From Actinomycetota bacterium (GTDB taxonomy: Bacteria; Actinomycetota; Humimicrobiia; Humimicrobiales; Humimicrobiaceae): DNA of 10,228 nucleotides. The stretch is from NCBI GenBank assembly GCA_023379515.1, contig JAMCQQ010000508.1, positions 1 to 10,228 on the forward strand, read 5' to 3'. Within the stretch, counting starts at the first letter, position 1; each line of letters opens with the position of its first letter. Of the stretch, positions 1 to 6,080 are shown in pieces. The translations under genes and the position numbers were made by a program. The notes beneath the pieces were generated by a model. The model did no database searches and was not told where the DNA came from. It saw only the letters and a list, made by a program, of their open reading frames with translations.

Positions 1-1
1 A

Positions 2-1993
2 AAAGTTTATGAAGTGCCGGTATATTATATAAAGTCCGGTAAAGATGAATGTGCCGTAATTGGATTGAAAGGTCATATCCTTAAAGTAGATTTTCCGAAG
101 GAATATTCAAATTGGTTCAAGGTGGATCCGGTAGATTTGATTGATGCTGAAATCGAAAAGACTCCCATACATAAGAAAATTGTTCAGGCTTTAAAAAAAG
201 TATCAGGCGATGCCAGCGAATTGATTATTGCTACCGACTTCGACAGAGAGGGTGAGCTTATCGGTTATGATGCATGGCAGGTAGCAATTGAAAAAAACAG
301 CCAGTTAAATACCAAAAGAGCCAAGTTTTCTGCAATAACCAATTCAGACATTGACAATGCTTTTGCAAAGCTTGAAAAACTCGATTTAAATCTTGCTTTT
401 GCCGGAAGAGCAAGGCAGGACATTGATTTAATCTGGGGTGCAGTGCTGACCCGGTTTATCTCACTGGCTTCATATCAGGTTAAGGAAAATTTCCTCTCCG
501 TCGGTAGAGTCCAATCTCCTACCCTGACTCTTATTGTTGACAGGGAAATTGAAATCGGAGAATTTGTTCCAACCCCTTATTGGGTCGTCAATATAAAGCT
601 TAAAACGGATAAGGGTGAGGAATTTGAGGCAACTCATAAAAAGAAAAGATTTTTAAAGATTGAAGAAGCATCGAAAGCTTTTTCAAAAATTGCCGGCGAG
701 GGCGAAGTTATAGATGTAAATGAAAGCATAAGGAACATAGCACCGCCAATACCTTTTAATACGACAGCTCTTATAGTCAGTGCAAACTCAATTGGATTTA
801 CTGCCGCAAAAACTATAAATATAGCAGAAAATTTATATATGAATGGTTATATCAGCTATCCGAGAACAGATAATACTGTTTACCCTGCATCGATAAATCT
901 TAAGGAAATTACTAGTATGCTCAAAGTTTCCAAAAACTTCAGCGATGCCTGTAGCGATGTGCTAAAACAAGGCAAAATTACCCCTTCGCGAGGTAAAAAA
1001 AGGACCACGGACCATCCGCCCATTCATCCGACATTTGCAGCAAATAGCCAGAACTTAAGCAGCGACGAATGGAAATTATATGAGCTGATCGTAAGAAGAT
1101 TTTTGTGCACCTTGCTTCCGCCTGGTCAGATAAAGAGTATAACTGCAAATATAGATGTGAGCGGGGAAATATTTGTTGCAAATGGCTCAAATATTATAAA
1201 GGAAAACTGGATCAAACATTATCCTTACTATAAGCACGAAGATGTCTATATACCAAATCTTGTGCATGGTCAAAAATTAAGAATTATTGACAAGGAGATG
1301 CTTGATAAAGAAACAAAACCTCCTGCAAGATATACCCAGGGAAAGCTTGTGGAAAAAATGGAAGAGCTGGGACTAGGCACTAAAGCTACAAGGCATACCA
1401 TAATTCAAACACTCATTAGCAGAGGTTACATCAGAGGCAATCCGCTTGTACCTTCGGAAAAAGCAATTGCTGTTGTAAAAATATTAAAAAAGTATGCCGA
1501 AAAAATTTCTTCACCGGATATGACCTCAGAGCTTGAAATGGATATGGATGGGATAGCAAGAGGGGATGAAACCAAGGATGAAGTTGTAGAAAAATCAAGA
1601 AAAATGCTCAAAGACGTAATGGTCAATCTTAAAAATGTAAAAGCGGATATTTCTCAGGAAATCAAGAAAGCTGTGAAGGAAGATTTTATAATAGGAAAGT
1701 GCCTTGAAAAAGATTGTGATGGGAATCTGATAGTAAGAGTTTCAAGAAAATCAAGGAAACGATTTATAGGCTGCAGCGCTTATCCAAAATGCACCAGGAC
1801 TTTTTCGCTTCCACAGCTTGGTATGATCCTTCCTACAAAAGACAAATGCAAGCACTGCGATTACCCCATAATAAGGATAATAACAAAAGGCAGAAAACCA
1901 TGGGATCTTTGTATCAATGGGGATTGTCCGGGAAAAGATGAAAAATATAAAAATTATAAATCTAAAAAATCAGGTCAAAAATCTTCTGATTGA
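2..1993 (+). CDS. topA: DNA topoisomerase I, type IA, archaeal-like (5'-partial)
   Basis: Type IA topoisomerase that relaxes negative supercoils by transient single-strand cleavage. The reading frame is open to the left edge, and residues before the GTG at 14 (KVYEVPVYYI) continue the TOPRIM domain, so the true start, with the first catalytic Glu, lies upstream. Counting from the GTG: TOPRIM acidic motif DFDREGE at 75-81; SVGRVQSPT at 162-170; catalytic Tyr282 in SYPRTDN; DHPPIHPT at 333-340; PPARYTQGKLVEKMEELGLG around 436-455. Two complete four-Cys zinc ribbons close the protein (C563, C568, C587, C593 and C612, C615, C633, C638), followed by a Lys/Ser-rich tail. Motif wording (DIDLIWGAVLTRF, DHPPIHP) resembles the archaeal TopA branch more than the usual bacterial enzyme; this is judged by eye. 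The last 56 bp overlap the fumarase alpha gene, suggesting co-transcription. Confidence 0.95.
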   Translation, partial: KVYEVPVYYIKSGKDECAVIGLKGHILKVDFPKEYSNWFKVDPVDLIDAEIEKTPIHKKIVQALKKVSGDASELIIATDFDREGELIGYDAWQVAIEKNSQLNTKRAKFSAITNSDIDNAFAKLEKLDLNLAFAGRARQDIDLIWGAVLTRFISLASYQVKENFLSVGRVQSPTLTLIVDREIEIGEFVPTPYWVVNIKLKTDKGEEFEATHKKKRFLKIEEASKAFSKIAGEGEVIDVNESIRNIAPPIPFNTTALIVSANSIGFTAAKTINIAENLYMNGYISYPRTDNTVYPASINLKEITSMLKVSKNFSDACSDVLKQGKITPSRGKKRTTDHPPIHPTFAANSQNLSSDEWKLYELIVRRFLCTLLPPGQIKSITANIDVSGEIFVANGSNIIKENWIKHYPYYKHEDVYIPNLVHGQKLRIIDKEMLDKETKPPARYTQGKLVEKMEELGLGTKATRHTIIQTLISRGYIRGNPLVPSEKAIAVVKILKKYAEKISSPDMTSELEMDMDGIARGDETKDEVVEKSRKMLKDVMVNLKNVKADISQEIKKAVKEDFIIGKCLEKDCDGNLIVRVSRKSRKRFIGCSAYPKCTRTFSLPQLGMILPTKDKCKHCDYPIIRIITKGRKPWDLCINGDCPGKDEKYKNYKSKKSGQKSSD

Positions 1994-2786
1994 AGCAAGC
2001 TTCCATCTCCCTGATGATATTATACAGGCAATCAAAGCGGCACAGGAGAGAGAAACAAATCCGGTTGCTTCCAAAATGCTTGATTACATGATTGAAAATG
2101 AAAAAATTGCCAGAATTCAAAAACTTCCGCTGTGTCAGGATTGCGGGACCGTTTATATAAATCTGGAAATAGGTCCGGATATTTGCCTGGAAAATGATTT
2201 TACAGAATCATTAAATAATGCGGTTTCAGAAGTATATAATGACTGTTTCCTGCGTAAATCCATCGTAAGCGACCCACTCTTTGAAAGAAAAAATACTTTA
2301 AGCAATATACCTGCAATTATCAATGTAGGCTTTTCCTCAATTGAAGGAATAAAAATTGAAGTGAATTTAAAAGGCGGCGGAAGTGAAAATTGCTCCTATC
2401 TTTTTATGCTAAATCCGTCTGATGGCCGGGAACAGATAATTAATAAGGTCCTTGAGGTTATAAAAGAAAATGTTACAAAATGCTGCCCGCCGGTAATTAT
2501 AGGAATCGGTATCGGAGCGACAGCTTCGGAAGTCTCGAGGCTTGCCAGAAAAGCAAGTTTCAGAAATTTAAATTATAGGAATATTGATCCCAGGTATGCC
2601 GGCCTCGAAGAAAAAATACTGAGCCTGGTAAATGAGACAGGAATCGGTCCCCAGGGTGTAGGCGGAAATACAACTGCTCTTGCATGCAATATTGAGTTTG
2701 CCCCATGTCATATGGCGACCCTGCCTCTTGCAATTTTCCTGGGATGTCATTCCACAAGGCGTGCTTCAAAAAAAATAGTTACTTAA
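1938..2786 (+). CDS. Class I fumarate hydratase / tartrate dehydratase alpha subunit
   Basis: Alpha (N-terminal) subunit of the two-subunit [4Fe-4S] hydro-lyases that interconvert fumarate and malate, or dehydrate tartrate. It has 282 residues, the normal alpha length. The three expected cluster cysteines are visible: C66 in LPLCQD, C183 in CCPP, and C270 in GCHSTR. Other family blocks are RKSIVSDPLFER (106-117), KGGGSENCS (145-153), DPRYAGLEE (217-225) and GIGPQGVGGNTTALA (235-249). The ATG at 1938 is preferred over the in-frame ATG at 1917 because family similarity starts at MKNIKIINLKNQV and a GGGAAAAG stretch precedes it. The gene therefore starts inside topA, which points to translational coupling. 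C69 (CQDC) and C182 are extra cysteines next to two of the ligands. No beta subunit lies within the window, so the holoenzyme needs a partner encoded elsewhere. Fumarase and tartrate dehydratase cannot be told apart from this sequence. Confidence 0.93.
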   Translation: MKNIKIINLKNQVKNLLIEASFHLPDDIIQAIKAAQERETNPVASKMLDYMIENEKIARIQKLPLCQDCGTVYINLEIGPDICLENDFTESLNNAVSEVYNDCFLRKSIVSDPLFERKNTLSNIPAIINVGFSSIEGIKIEVNLKGGGSENCSYLFMLNPSDGREQIINKVLEVIKENVTKCCPPVIIGIGIGATASEVSRLARKASFRNLNYRNIDPRYAGLEEKILSLVNETGIGPQGVGGNTTALACNIEFAPCHMATLPLAIFLGCHSTRRASKKIVT

Positions 2787-3189
2787 ACCACAAACCAACA
2801 ACCTTCATTTGACCATTTATCTTCTTAAAAACAACTTCAATATTGGAATTTTCTGCCTTTTCGAAATCTGCTGTATATGTAGCTGTTGTTAAATCATTTT
2901 CAATACTAACGCCCACTATTTTTTTAGAACCTTCTTTATAATTACCAACTACTCCGTTCACTTGAGCCAAAAAATCAGGAAAAGCAGCTTCATTTAACTC
3001 AGCTTTCATTGTTTCATCAAAATCCTTTGAAAAGCCGGCATAATCAGCTTTGTTCATCGATATTAAAATATTTTCAGTAATGGGATCTGAAAATTGTGCA
3101 ACTTTACCACATCCTGTAGAAGCTGGTAAAGAGATTAAAATTATTGCTACTGTTAGAGCCAGAATTGTAAATAGTTTGTTTTTCTTCAT
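2779..3189 (-). CDS. Small DUF3887-like lipoprotein
   Basis: Predicted secreted lipoprotein of 136 residues. The N-terminus is a signal peptide: MKKNK, a hydrophobic stretch to about residue 22, then STGC with the acylation candidate Cys27. The lipobox is imperfect, with Ser instead of Leu at -3. The mature part, with NKADYAGFSKDFDETMKAEL (46-65) followed by VNGVVGNYKEGSKK and a beta-rich end (ATYTADFEKA, VVFKKINGQMKVVGLWF), matches my recollection of the DUF3887 pattern, a small NTF2-like fold of unknown function. The ATG at 3189 has an AAGAAAGAGAGAGAA purine tract before it. Its stop overlaps the convergent fumarase alpha gene by 8 bp, leaving no room for a separate terminator. It lies 232 bp downstream of the serine hydrolase gene on the same strand, so it may have its own promoter in that AT-rich gap. 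Confidence 0.82.
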   Translation of the reverse strand: MKKNKLFTILALTVAIILISLPASTGCGKVAQFSDPITENILISMNKADYAGFSKDFDETMKAELNEAAFPDFLAQVNGVVGNYKEGSKKIVGVSIENDLTTATYTADFEKAENSNIEVVFKKINGQMKVVGLWFK

Positions 3190-3241
3190 TTCTCTCTCTT
3201 TCTTAAATATTAGTACTCTATTTCATCCTATTTCACTTTTC

Positions 3242-3261
3242 ATATTATTTTTAAATAATAT
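3242..3261. repeat. Perfect AT palindrome, 9-bp arms
   Basis: ATATTATTT (3242-3250), TT, AAATAATAT (3253-3261). The centre of the palindrome is about 60 bp upstream of the DUF3887 start codon, within the larger inverted repeat. It could be a protein binding site or part of a folded element. All-AT palindromes also arise easily by chance in such sequence. Confidence 0.45.
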
Positions 3262-3273
3262 CATTTTTAATTA

Positions 3274-3289
3274 GATAAATACATTTATC
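3274..3289. repeat. Palindrome GATAAAT-AC-ATTTATC
   Basis: Perfect 7-bp arms separated by 2 bp, 12 bp to the right of the AT palindrome at 3242-3261 and within the same split inverted repeat. It is a possible operator for the DUF3887 gene, or internal structure of a MITE-like element. Confidence 0.4.
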
Positions 3290-3421
3290 CTAGATTAATT
3301 TTTAATTTTAACTAAAGCCCCAGGATGTGAAATCTTGCATTAAAATCTTATTTATATAAAAAACGTCTAAATAAATAGGATTGAAATAGCTTTTAATAAC
3401 AGTACTAATTTCTTTTTCTAT

Positions 3422-4957
3422 TTATTTTATTTTACCTTCAACGGTTAACCCTTCATATGTAACAGGAATCAATACTTTGACTTTCACTTTATTATTTTCA
3501 AAAATAAATTTTAATTTTGAATAATTCAAATCTGGACCCCCGTTGTATTCTATTATAAATGTATTTGCATCTTCCCAGCTGCCACGCATAAGTACCGGGT
3601 ATCCGCTGATGCTTGATCTCCATAAACCATCAAGGCCGATGACTGCAGTAATTTGGCCTTCTTCTCCGTCAAGTTGAAGCATTGCCTCCTTCTTATTATC
3701 AAAATCAATATTAAAAGATTTAATATTTAGTTTATTTTCTTCAAATACAAAAGTCTTTCCTGATATAATGCCTGCTATCTCTGGCAGGGGAGAAACAGGT
3801 TGTGGTTCTGGTGGCTGTTTTAATTCAGCTACAATAGCATTTAATTTTTCTATCCCAGATGGATTAGGATCTTTAGGGTTTTCAAGGTCTGCAATTATAG
3901 CGATTATATATGGATCAATCTCATCAAAACTAAAACCACCCCCTGTTGTTACTAAAAGCAGGTTCATCGATGGAATCACAATGATTCTCTGCCCGCCTCG
4001 TCCGTCAGCAAGGTAATAAGAAATATCAGCATTAGGTCGGGATATCCACCATCCAAAACCATAATCTTCTCCACGATAAGGTTCTGTAGCAAGCTGCTTC
4101 TTTGTAGCTTCATTTACCCATTTGCTTGATACAATTTGTTTGCCTTCCCATTTTCCCTGATATAAAAAAAGAAAACCTATTTTAGCCATATCCTCAGGAT
4201 ATAAAGATAAATCCCCCCAACCATAATTATAGCCCTGAGGATCAGAAGGCCAGAATACATTGTTAATATCAATCCCCAGAGGTTTAAATAGGTTCACATC
4301 TGCAAATTCCAATGCTGTCATTCCAGTTGCTTCCTGAAGTATTGCCGATAGCAGATGCATCCCAGGGCTAAAGTATCCAAAGTGAGTTCCAGGTTTATGA
4401 ACTACAGGAAGATCTAAGGTAGCTTGTATCCAATCATCATTTTCTACCATTGACTGTATTGTAGCTCTATCGTCTTTCTCATTAAAAAGAAATCCTGAAC
4501 TGTTGGAGACCAGGTGGCGTACTGTTATTTGTTCTTTCATGGAGTCTCTATTGGCAATAGTACGATCTGGAAAAAAGGACAGCATCGGCCGGTCAATATC
4601 AAGTTTTCCCTGGTCTGCTGCAATGCCAATAAGAGTTGTCATGATGCTCTTTGTGACTGAGGCAATATCATGATAGTTTGAACCGTCATAGGGATAGAAA
4701 TAAGAATCAAGGATAATAAAATCATTCCGTACAATCATCAAGCTGTGTATATGTGTTCCATTGTTATTTATTGCATTTAATCCTTCAATAAGTTTATTTG
4801 AATCAATACCTTGAGATTCCGGAGTAGCACTTTGCCATCCATCTGTAGGCCAATATGAAGGTTCTGATACTTTTACTCCCTTGCAACTAACACCAATCAG
4901 TACAAGAAATACGAGAAGTGTTACAATAATTAATAAGTAGAAAATCTTGCTTTTCAT
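3422..4957 (-). CDS. Beta-lactamase-family serine hydrolase, membrane-anchored
   Basis: Predicted exported serine hydrolase of the class C beta-lactamase / penicillin-binding-protein-like family (511 residues). Residues 1-25 form a signal sequence ending GVSC, so Cys25 is a possible lipid anchor although Gly at -3 makes the lipobox weak. The catalytic domain spans about 40-365. Nucleophile S100 and K103 form SVTK; Y195 in YFSPG stands where the family has YxN; GRGGQ (319-323) replaces the KTG box. Other family blocks are FWPSDPQGYNYGWG and YGFGWWI. A Pro-rich linker (PPEPQPVSPLPE, about 382-393) leads to a C-terminal beta-rich domain (about 395-511, with RGSWEDANTFIIEY), typical of multi-domain members. 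The substrate is unknown: esterase, amidase or peptidase are all possible, and resistance to antibiotics should not be assumed. ATG at 4957 with AAAGGAT 7 nt upstream. It follows the DUF2807 gene by 53 bp, probably in one operon. Confidence 0.9.
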   Translation of the reverse strand: MKSKIFYLLIIVTLLVFLVLIGVSCKGVKVSEPSYWPTDGWQSATPESQGIDSNKLIEGLNAINNNGTHIHSLMIVRNDFIILDSYFYPYDGSNYHDIASVTKSIMTTLIGIAADQGKLDIDRPMLSFFPDRTIANRDSMKEQITVRHLVSNSSGFLFNEKDDRATIQSMVENDDWIQATLDLPVVHKPGTHFGYFSPGMHLLSAILQEATGMTALEFADVNLFKPLGIDINNVFWPSDPQGYNYGWGDLSLYPEDMAKIGFLFLYQGKWEGKQIVSSKWVNEATKKQLATEPYRGEDYGFGWWISRPNADISYYLADGRGGQRIIVIPSMNLLLVTTGGGFSFDEIDPYIIAIIADLENPKDPNPSGIEKLNAIVAELKQPPEPQPVSPLPEIAGIISGKTFVFEENKLNIKSFNIDFDNKKEAMLQLDGEEGQITAVIGLDGLWRSSISGYPVLMRGSWEDANTFIIEYNGGPDLNYSKLKFIFENNKVKVKVLIPVTYEGLTVEGKIK

Positions 4958-4990
4958 ATTTCTATCCTTTGGATATATTTAATTAATAAT

Positions 4991-5009
4991 ATTTCTTGTT
5001 TAAAGAAAT
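4991..5009 (-). other. Short hairpin between DUF2807 and serine hydrolase genes
   Basis: ATTTCTT (4991-4997) and AAGAAAT (5003-5009) form a perfect 7-bp stem with a 5-nt loop, directly after the DUF2807 stop codon as read on the - strand. The stem is AT-rich and no T-run follows in that direction, so it is at best a weak or partial terminator, or an mRNA-stabilising structure between two co-transcribed genes. Confidence 0.3.
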
Positions 5010-5010
5010 C

Positions 5011-5760
5011 TTAATTGCTTATTTTATTCAGGCTTCCACTGGATGAAACATCAGAATTAACTTTAGGGCTGCCTTTATAGTTTAATGTTGCAGCACTATG
5101 TACATTGGCATCAAGATTTTCACTTACATTTATATTGGCACTGCCGCTGCTTTGCACTTCGATTTTACAATCTTTGCTAACCAGTTCAAAAGCATCCAGC
5201 TTTCCTGAACTGTTTACTCTTATAGTTTGTGAGTCTGCTTTACCTGATACGGTAAGATTTGCGCTGGAGGCAATTTTTAAGTCCAGATTTGTTACGTCAA
5301 CTGTCAAAGAACCTTTGGAGGAGCTTGCCATTTCTACCGAGAGGTTTTCAGTCTTCAGATTATCACATTTTACAGTAGCACTGCTGGAAACCTTTATGGC
5401 ATTTAGATCTTTTACGCTTACAAAGCAATTAATAGGACGGATGCCTGTAAAATTTACAGGTTTTAAGCTTATTTGCAGTTCTCTGTTTACAACTTCAGTA
5501 ATGATATCAGGAATAATATTTTCAGTTGCTTCAATTCTTATAGACTCAGATCCAGTCTGCTCTATAACAAGATTCATACTGCTTCCTATTGATATACTTT
5601 CAATACCTGAGACCTGTCTTTCTTCTGAAGCGACTTTTCCTAAACCAACAGCCTCAAAAACAGAGCAGGAAGAAAGAAAGAAAAGAAAAAATAAGGATGC
5701 AAATATTAGAAGATAAGTTAAAAATAATTTTTTGTTTTTCAATAATTCAATTATAAACAT
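5011..5760 (-). CDS. DUF2807 (head GIN domain) lipoprotein
   Basis: Predicted surface lipoprotein of 249 residues. It has a basic N-terminus (KNKK), a hydrophobic core (about 12-28) and a good lipobox L29-S-S-C32. The mature part begins with a short conserved block (ERQVSGIESISIGSSMNLVI) and then a run of short beta-strands rich in Ser, Asn and Val (VSSSATVKCDNL, ASSSKGSLTVDV, ASSANLTVSG, NSSGKLDAFEL, QSSGSANINV, SSSGSLNKI). This is the beta-helix pattern of the DUF2807 'putative auto-transporter adhesin, head GIN domain' family. Its molecular function is not established. The ATG at 5760 has a strong AAGGAGGG ribosome binding site with 6 to 7 nt spacing. The gene opens a leftward group with the serine hydrolase 53 bp downstream. 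A hairpin just upstream of the ribosome binding site could affect its expression. Confidence 0.9.
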   Translation of the reverse strand: MFIIELLKNKKLFLTYLLIFASLFFLFFLSSCSVFEAVGLGKVASEERQVSGIESISIGSSMNLVIEQTGSESIRIEATENIIPDIITEVVNRELQISLKPVNFTGIRPINCFVSVKDLNAIKVSSSATVKCDNLKTENLSVEMASSSKGSLTVDVTNLDLKIASSANLTVSGKADSQTIRVNSSGKLDAFELVSKDCKIEVQSSGSANINVSENLDANVHSAATLNYKGSPKVNSDVSSSGSLNKISN

Positions 5761-5774
5761 TTATAACCCTCCTT

Positions 5775-5799
5775 ATTAAAATATCGTAAATATTTTAAT
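5775..5799 (-). promoter_or_regulatory. Perfect 10-bp-arm hairpin abutting the DUF2807 ribosome binding site
   Basis: ATTAAAATAT (5775-5784), CGTAA loop, ATATTTTAAT (5790-5799), with no mismatch. Read on the - strand, the 3' arm ends right where AAGGAGGG begins, about 15 nt before the ATG. It also covers the candidate -10 element of that gene. It could be a repressor operator or an mRNA hairpin that tunes ribosome access or stability. Which one is inference. Confidence 0.5.
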
Positions 5800-5820
5800 C
5801 TAATTTTTGCTTAATTTAAA
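5792..5820 (-). promoter_or_regulatory. Candidate promoter for the DUF2807 gene
   Basis: On the - strand TTTAAA (5820-5815) and TAAAAT (5797-5792) are separated by 17 nt, 4/6 and 5/6 matches to the sigma70 boxes. The start point would be near 5785, giving a leader of about 25 nt. In DNA this AT-rich such matches are common, so the call is weak. Confidence 0.3.
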
Positions 5821-5954
5821 TAAAAATATAGGAAAGTTTAGGACATTTTTTTTAAGTTTTTTTTATACTCAGAATTAAATTTTTAAATCCTCAATAAAAT
5901 TATTTTCTTGTATTCCCTAGCAATCTTTTTCCCATTAATTTATCTGGAGATTGG

Positions 5955-5979
5955 TTAAGGTATTTAATTAATATCTTAA
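5955..5979. repeat. Imperfect inverted repeat upstream of the rightward promoter
   Basis: TTAAGGTAT (5955-5963) and ATATCTTAA (5971-5979) pair over 9 positions with a single G-T, around the spacer TTAATTA. A T-run follows on the + strand, so it looks like a weak terminator, but no rightward gene precedes it. Lying 27 bp before the -35 box, it could be a regulator site, for example for the DeoR-family protein encoded in the operon. That link is inference. Confidence 0.35.
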
Positions 5980-6005
5980 TTTTTAAAATTTTTAAATGTA
6001 AAATA

Positions 6006-6037
6006 TTGACATAAAATGATAGATAGTGTAATATAAT
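6006..6037 (+). promoter_or_regulatory. Sigma70-like promoter of the UroD-deoB-mtnK-deoR operon
   Basis: A consensus -35 box TTGACA (6006-6011) is followed after 17 nt by TAATAT (6029-6034). A perfect TATAAT (6032-6037) also exists but at 20-nt spacing. Either way transcription would start near 6041-6045, about 40 nt before the first ATG. It is the best promoter match in the window and faces the operon. Confidence 0.65.
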
Positions 6038-6042
6038 GAAAA

Positions 6043-6078
6043 ATTAATAAATATTATAACATTTTGTATCATTAATAA
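6043..6078 (+). repeat. Pair of ATTAATAA direct repeats in the operon leader
   Basis: ATTAATAA occurs at 6043-6050 and 6071-6078, 28 bp apart, between the expected transcription start and the first start codon. They could be half-sites for a repressor acting just downstream of the promoter. The AT-rich setting makes chance quite possible. Confidence 0.25.
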
Positions 6079-6080
6079 TT

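Larger units (their letters stand above)
3211..3407. repeat. Split inverted repeat bracketing the gap between two lipoprotein genes (MITE-like candidate)
   Basis: The two sides of the 232-bp gap are inverted copies. Left arm: TAGTACT (3211-3217) directly followed by CTATTTCATCCTATTT (3218-3233). Right arm, read on the - strand: TAGTACT (3407-3401), an 11-nt insert (3400-3390), then CTATTTCAATCCTATTT (3389-3373). The outer 7 bp match fully and the inner 16 bp match with one extra base. Both outer ends begin with TA, as a TA target duplication would. No transposase gene is present. It could be a small non-autonomous element, or a long hairpin in an RNA that spans the gap. The arms are clear; their meaning is inference. 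Confidence 0.55.
5761..6080. other. Divergent intergenic control region, 320 bp
   Basis: No gene is seen here. The region separates the leftward lipoprotein group from the rightward nucleoside/sugar operon and is very AT-rich, with long A and T runs (for example around 5846-5872 and 5978-5996). It holds the ribosome binding site and adjacent hairpin of the DUF2807 gene, a weak leftward promoter candidate, an imperfect inverted repeat near 5955-5979, and a good rightward promoter near 6006-6037. The stretch 5881-5950 shows nothing I can name. Confidence 0.6.

Noticed and set aside
14..16. GTG as the start of the topoisomerase gene
   Set aside because: The frame is open to the window edge and the upstream residues KVYEV continue the TOPRIM domain; the family needs about 40 more N-terminal residues.
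1917..1937. Upstream ATG as the start of the fumarase alpha gene
   Set aside because: The extra seven residues have no family counterpart, and the ATG at 1938 matches the usual N-terminus.
2740..2830. Terminator between the convergent fumarase and DUF3887 genes
   Set aside because: The genes overlap by 8 bp and I see no stem with a T-run on either strand.
3050..3274. 74-codon + strand frame with a hydrophobic end
   Set aside because: It is antisense to the DUF3887 signal peptide and runs into AT-rich DNA; the hydrophobicity is a composition effect.
5105..5716. 203-codon open frame on the + strand opposite the DUF2807 gene
   Set aside because: It lies wholly antisense to a well-supported lipoprotein, shows no domain, and reflects the Ser/Asn-rich codon bias of that gene.
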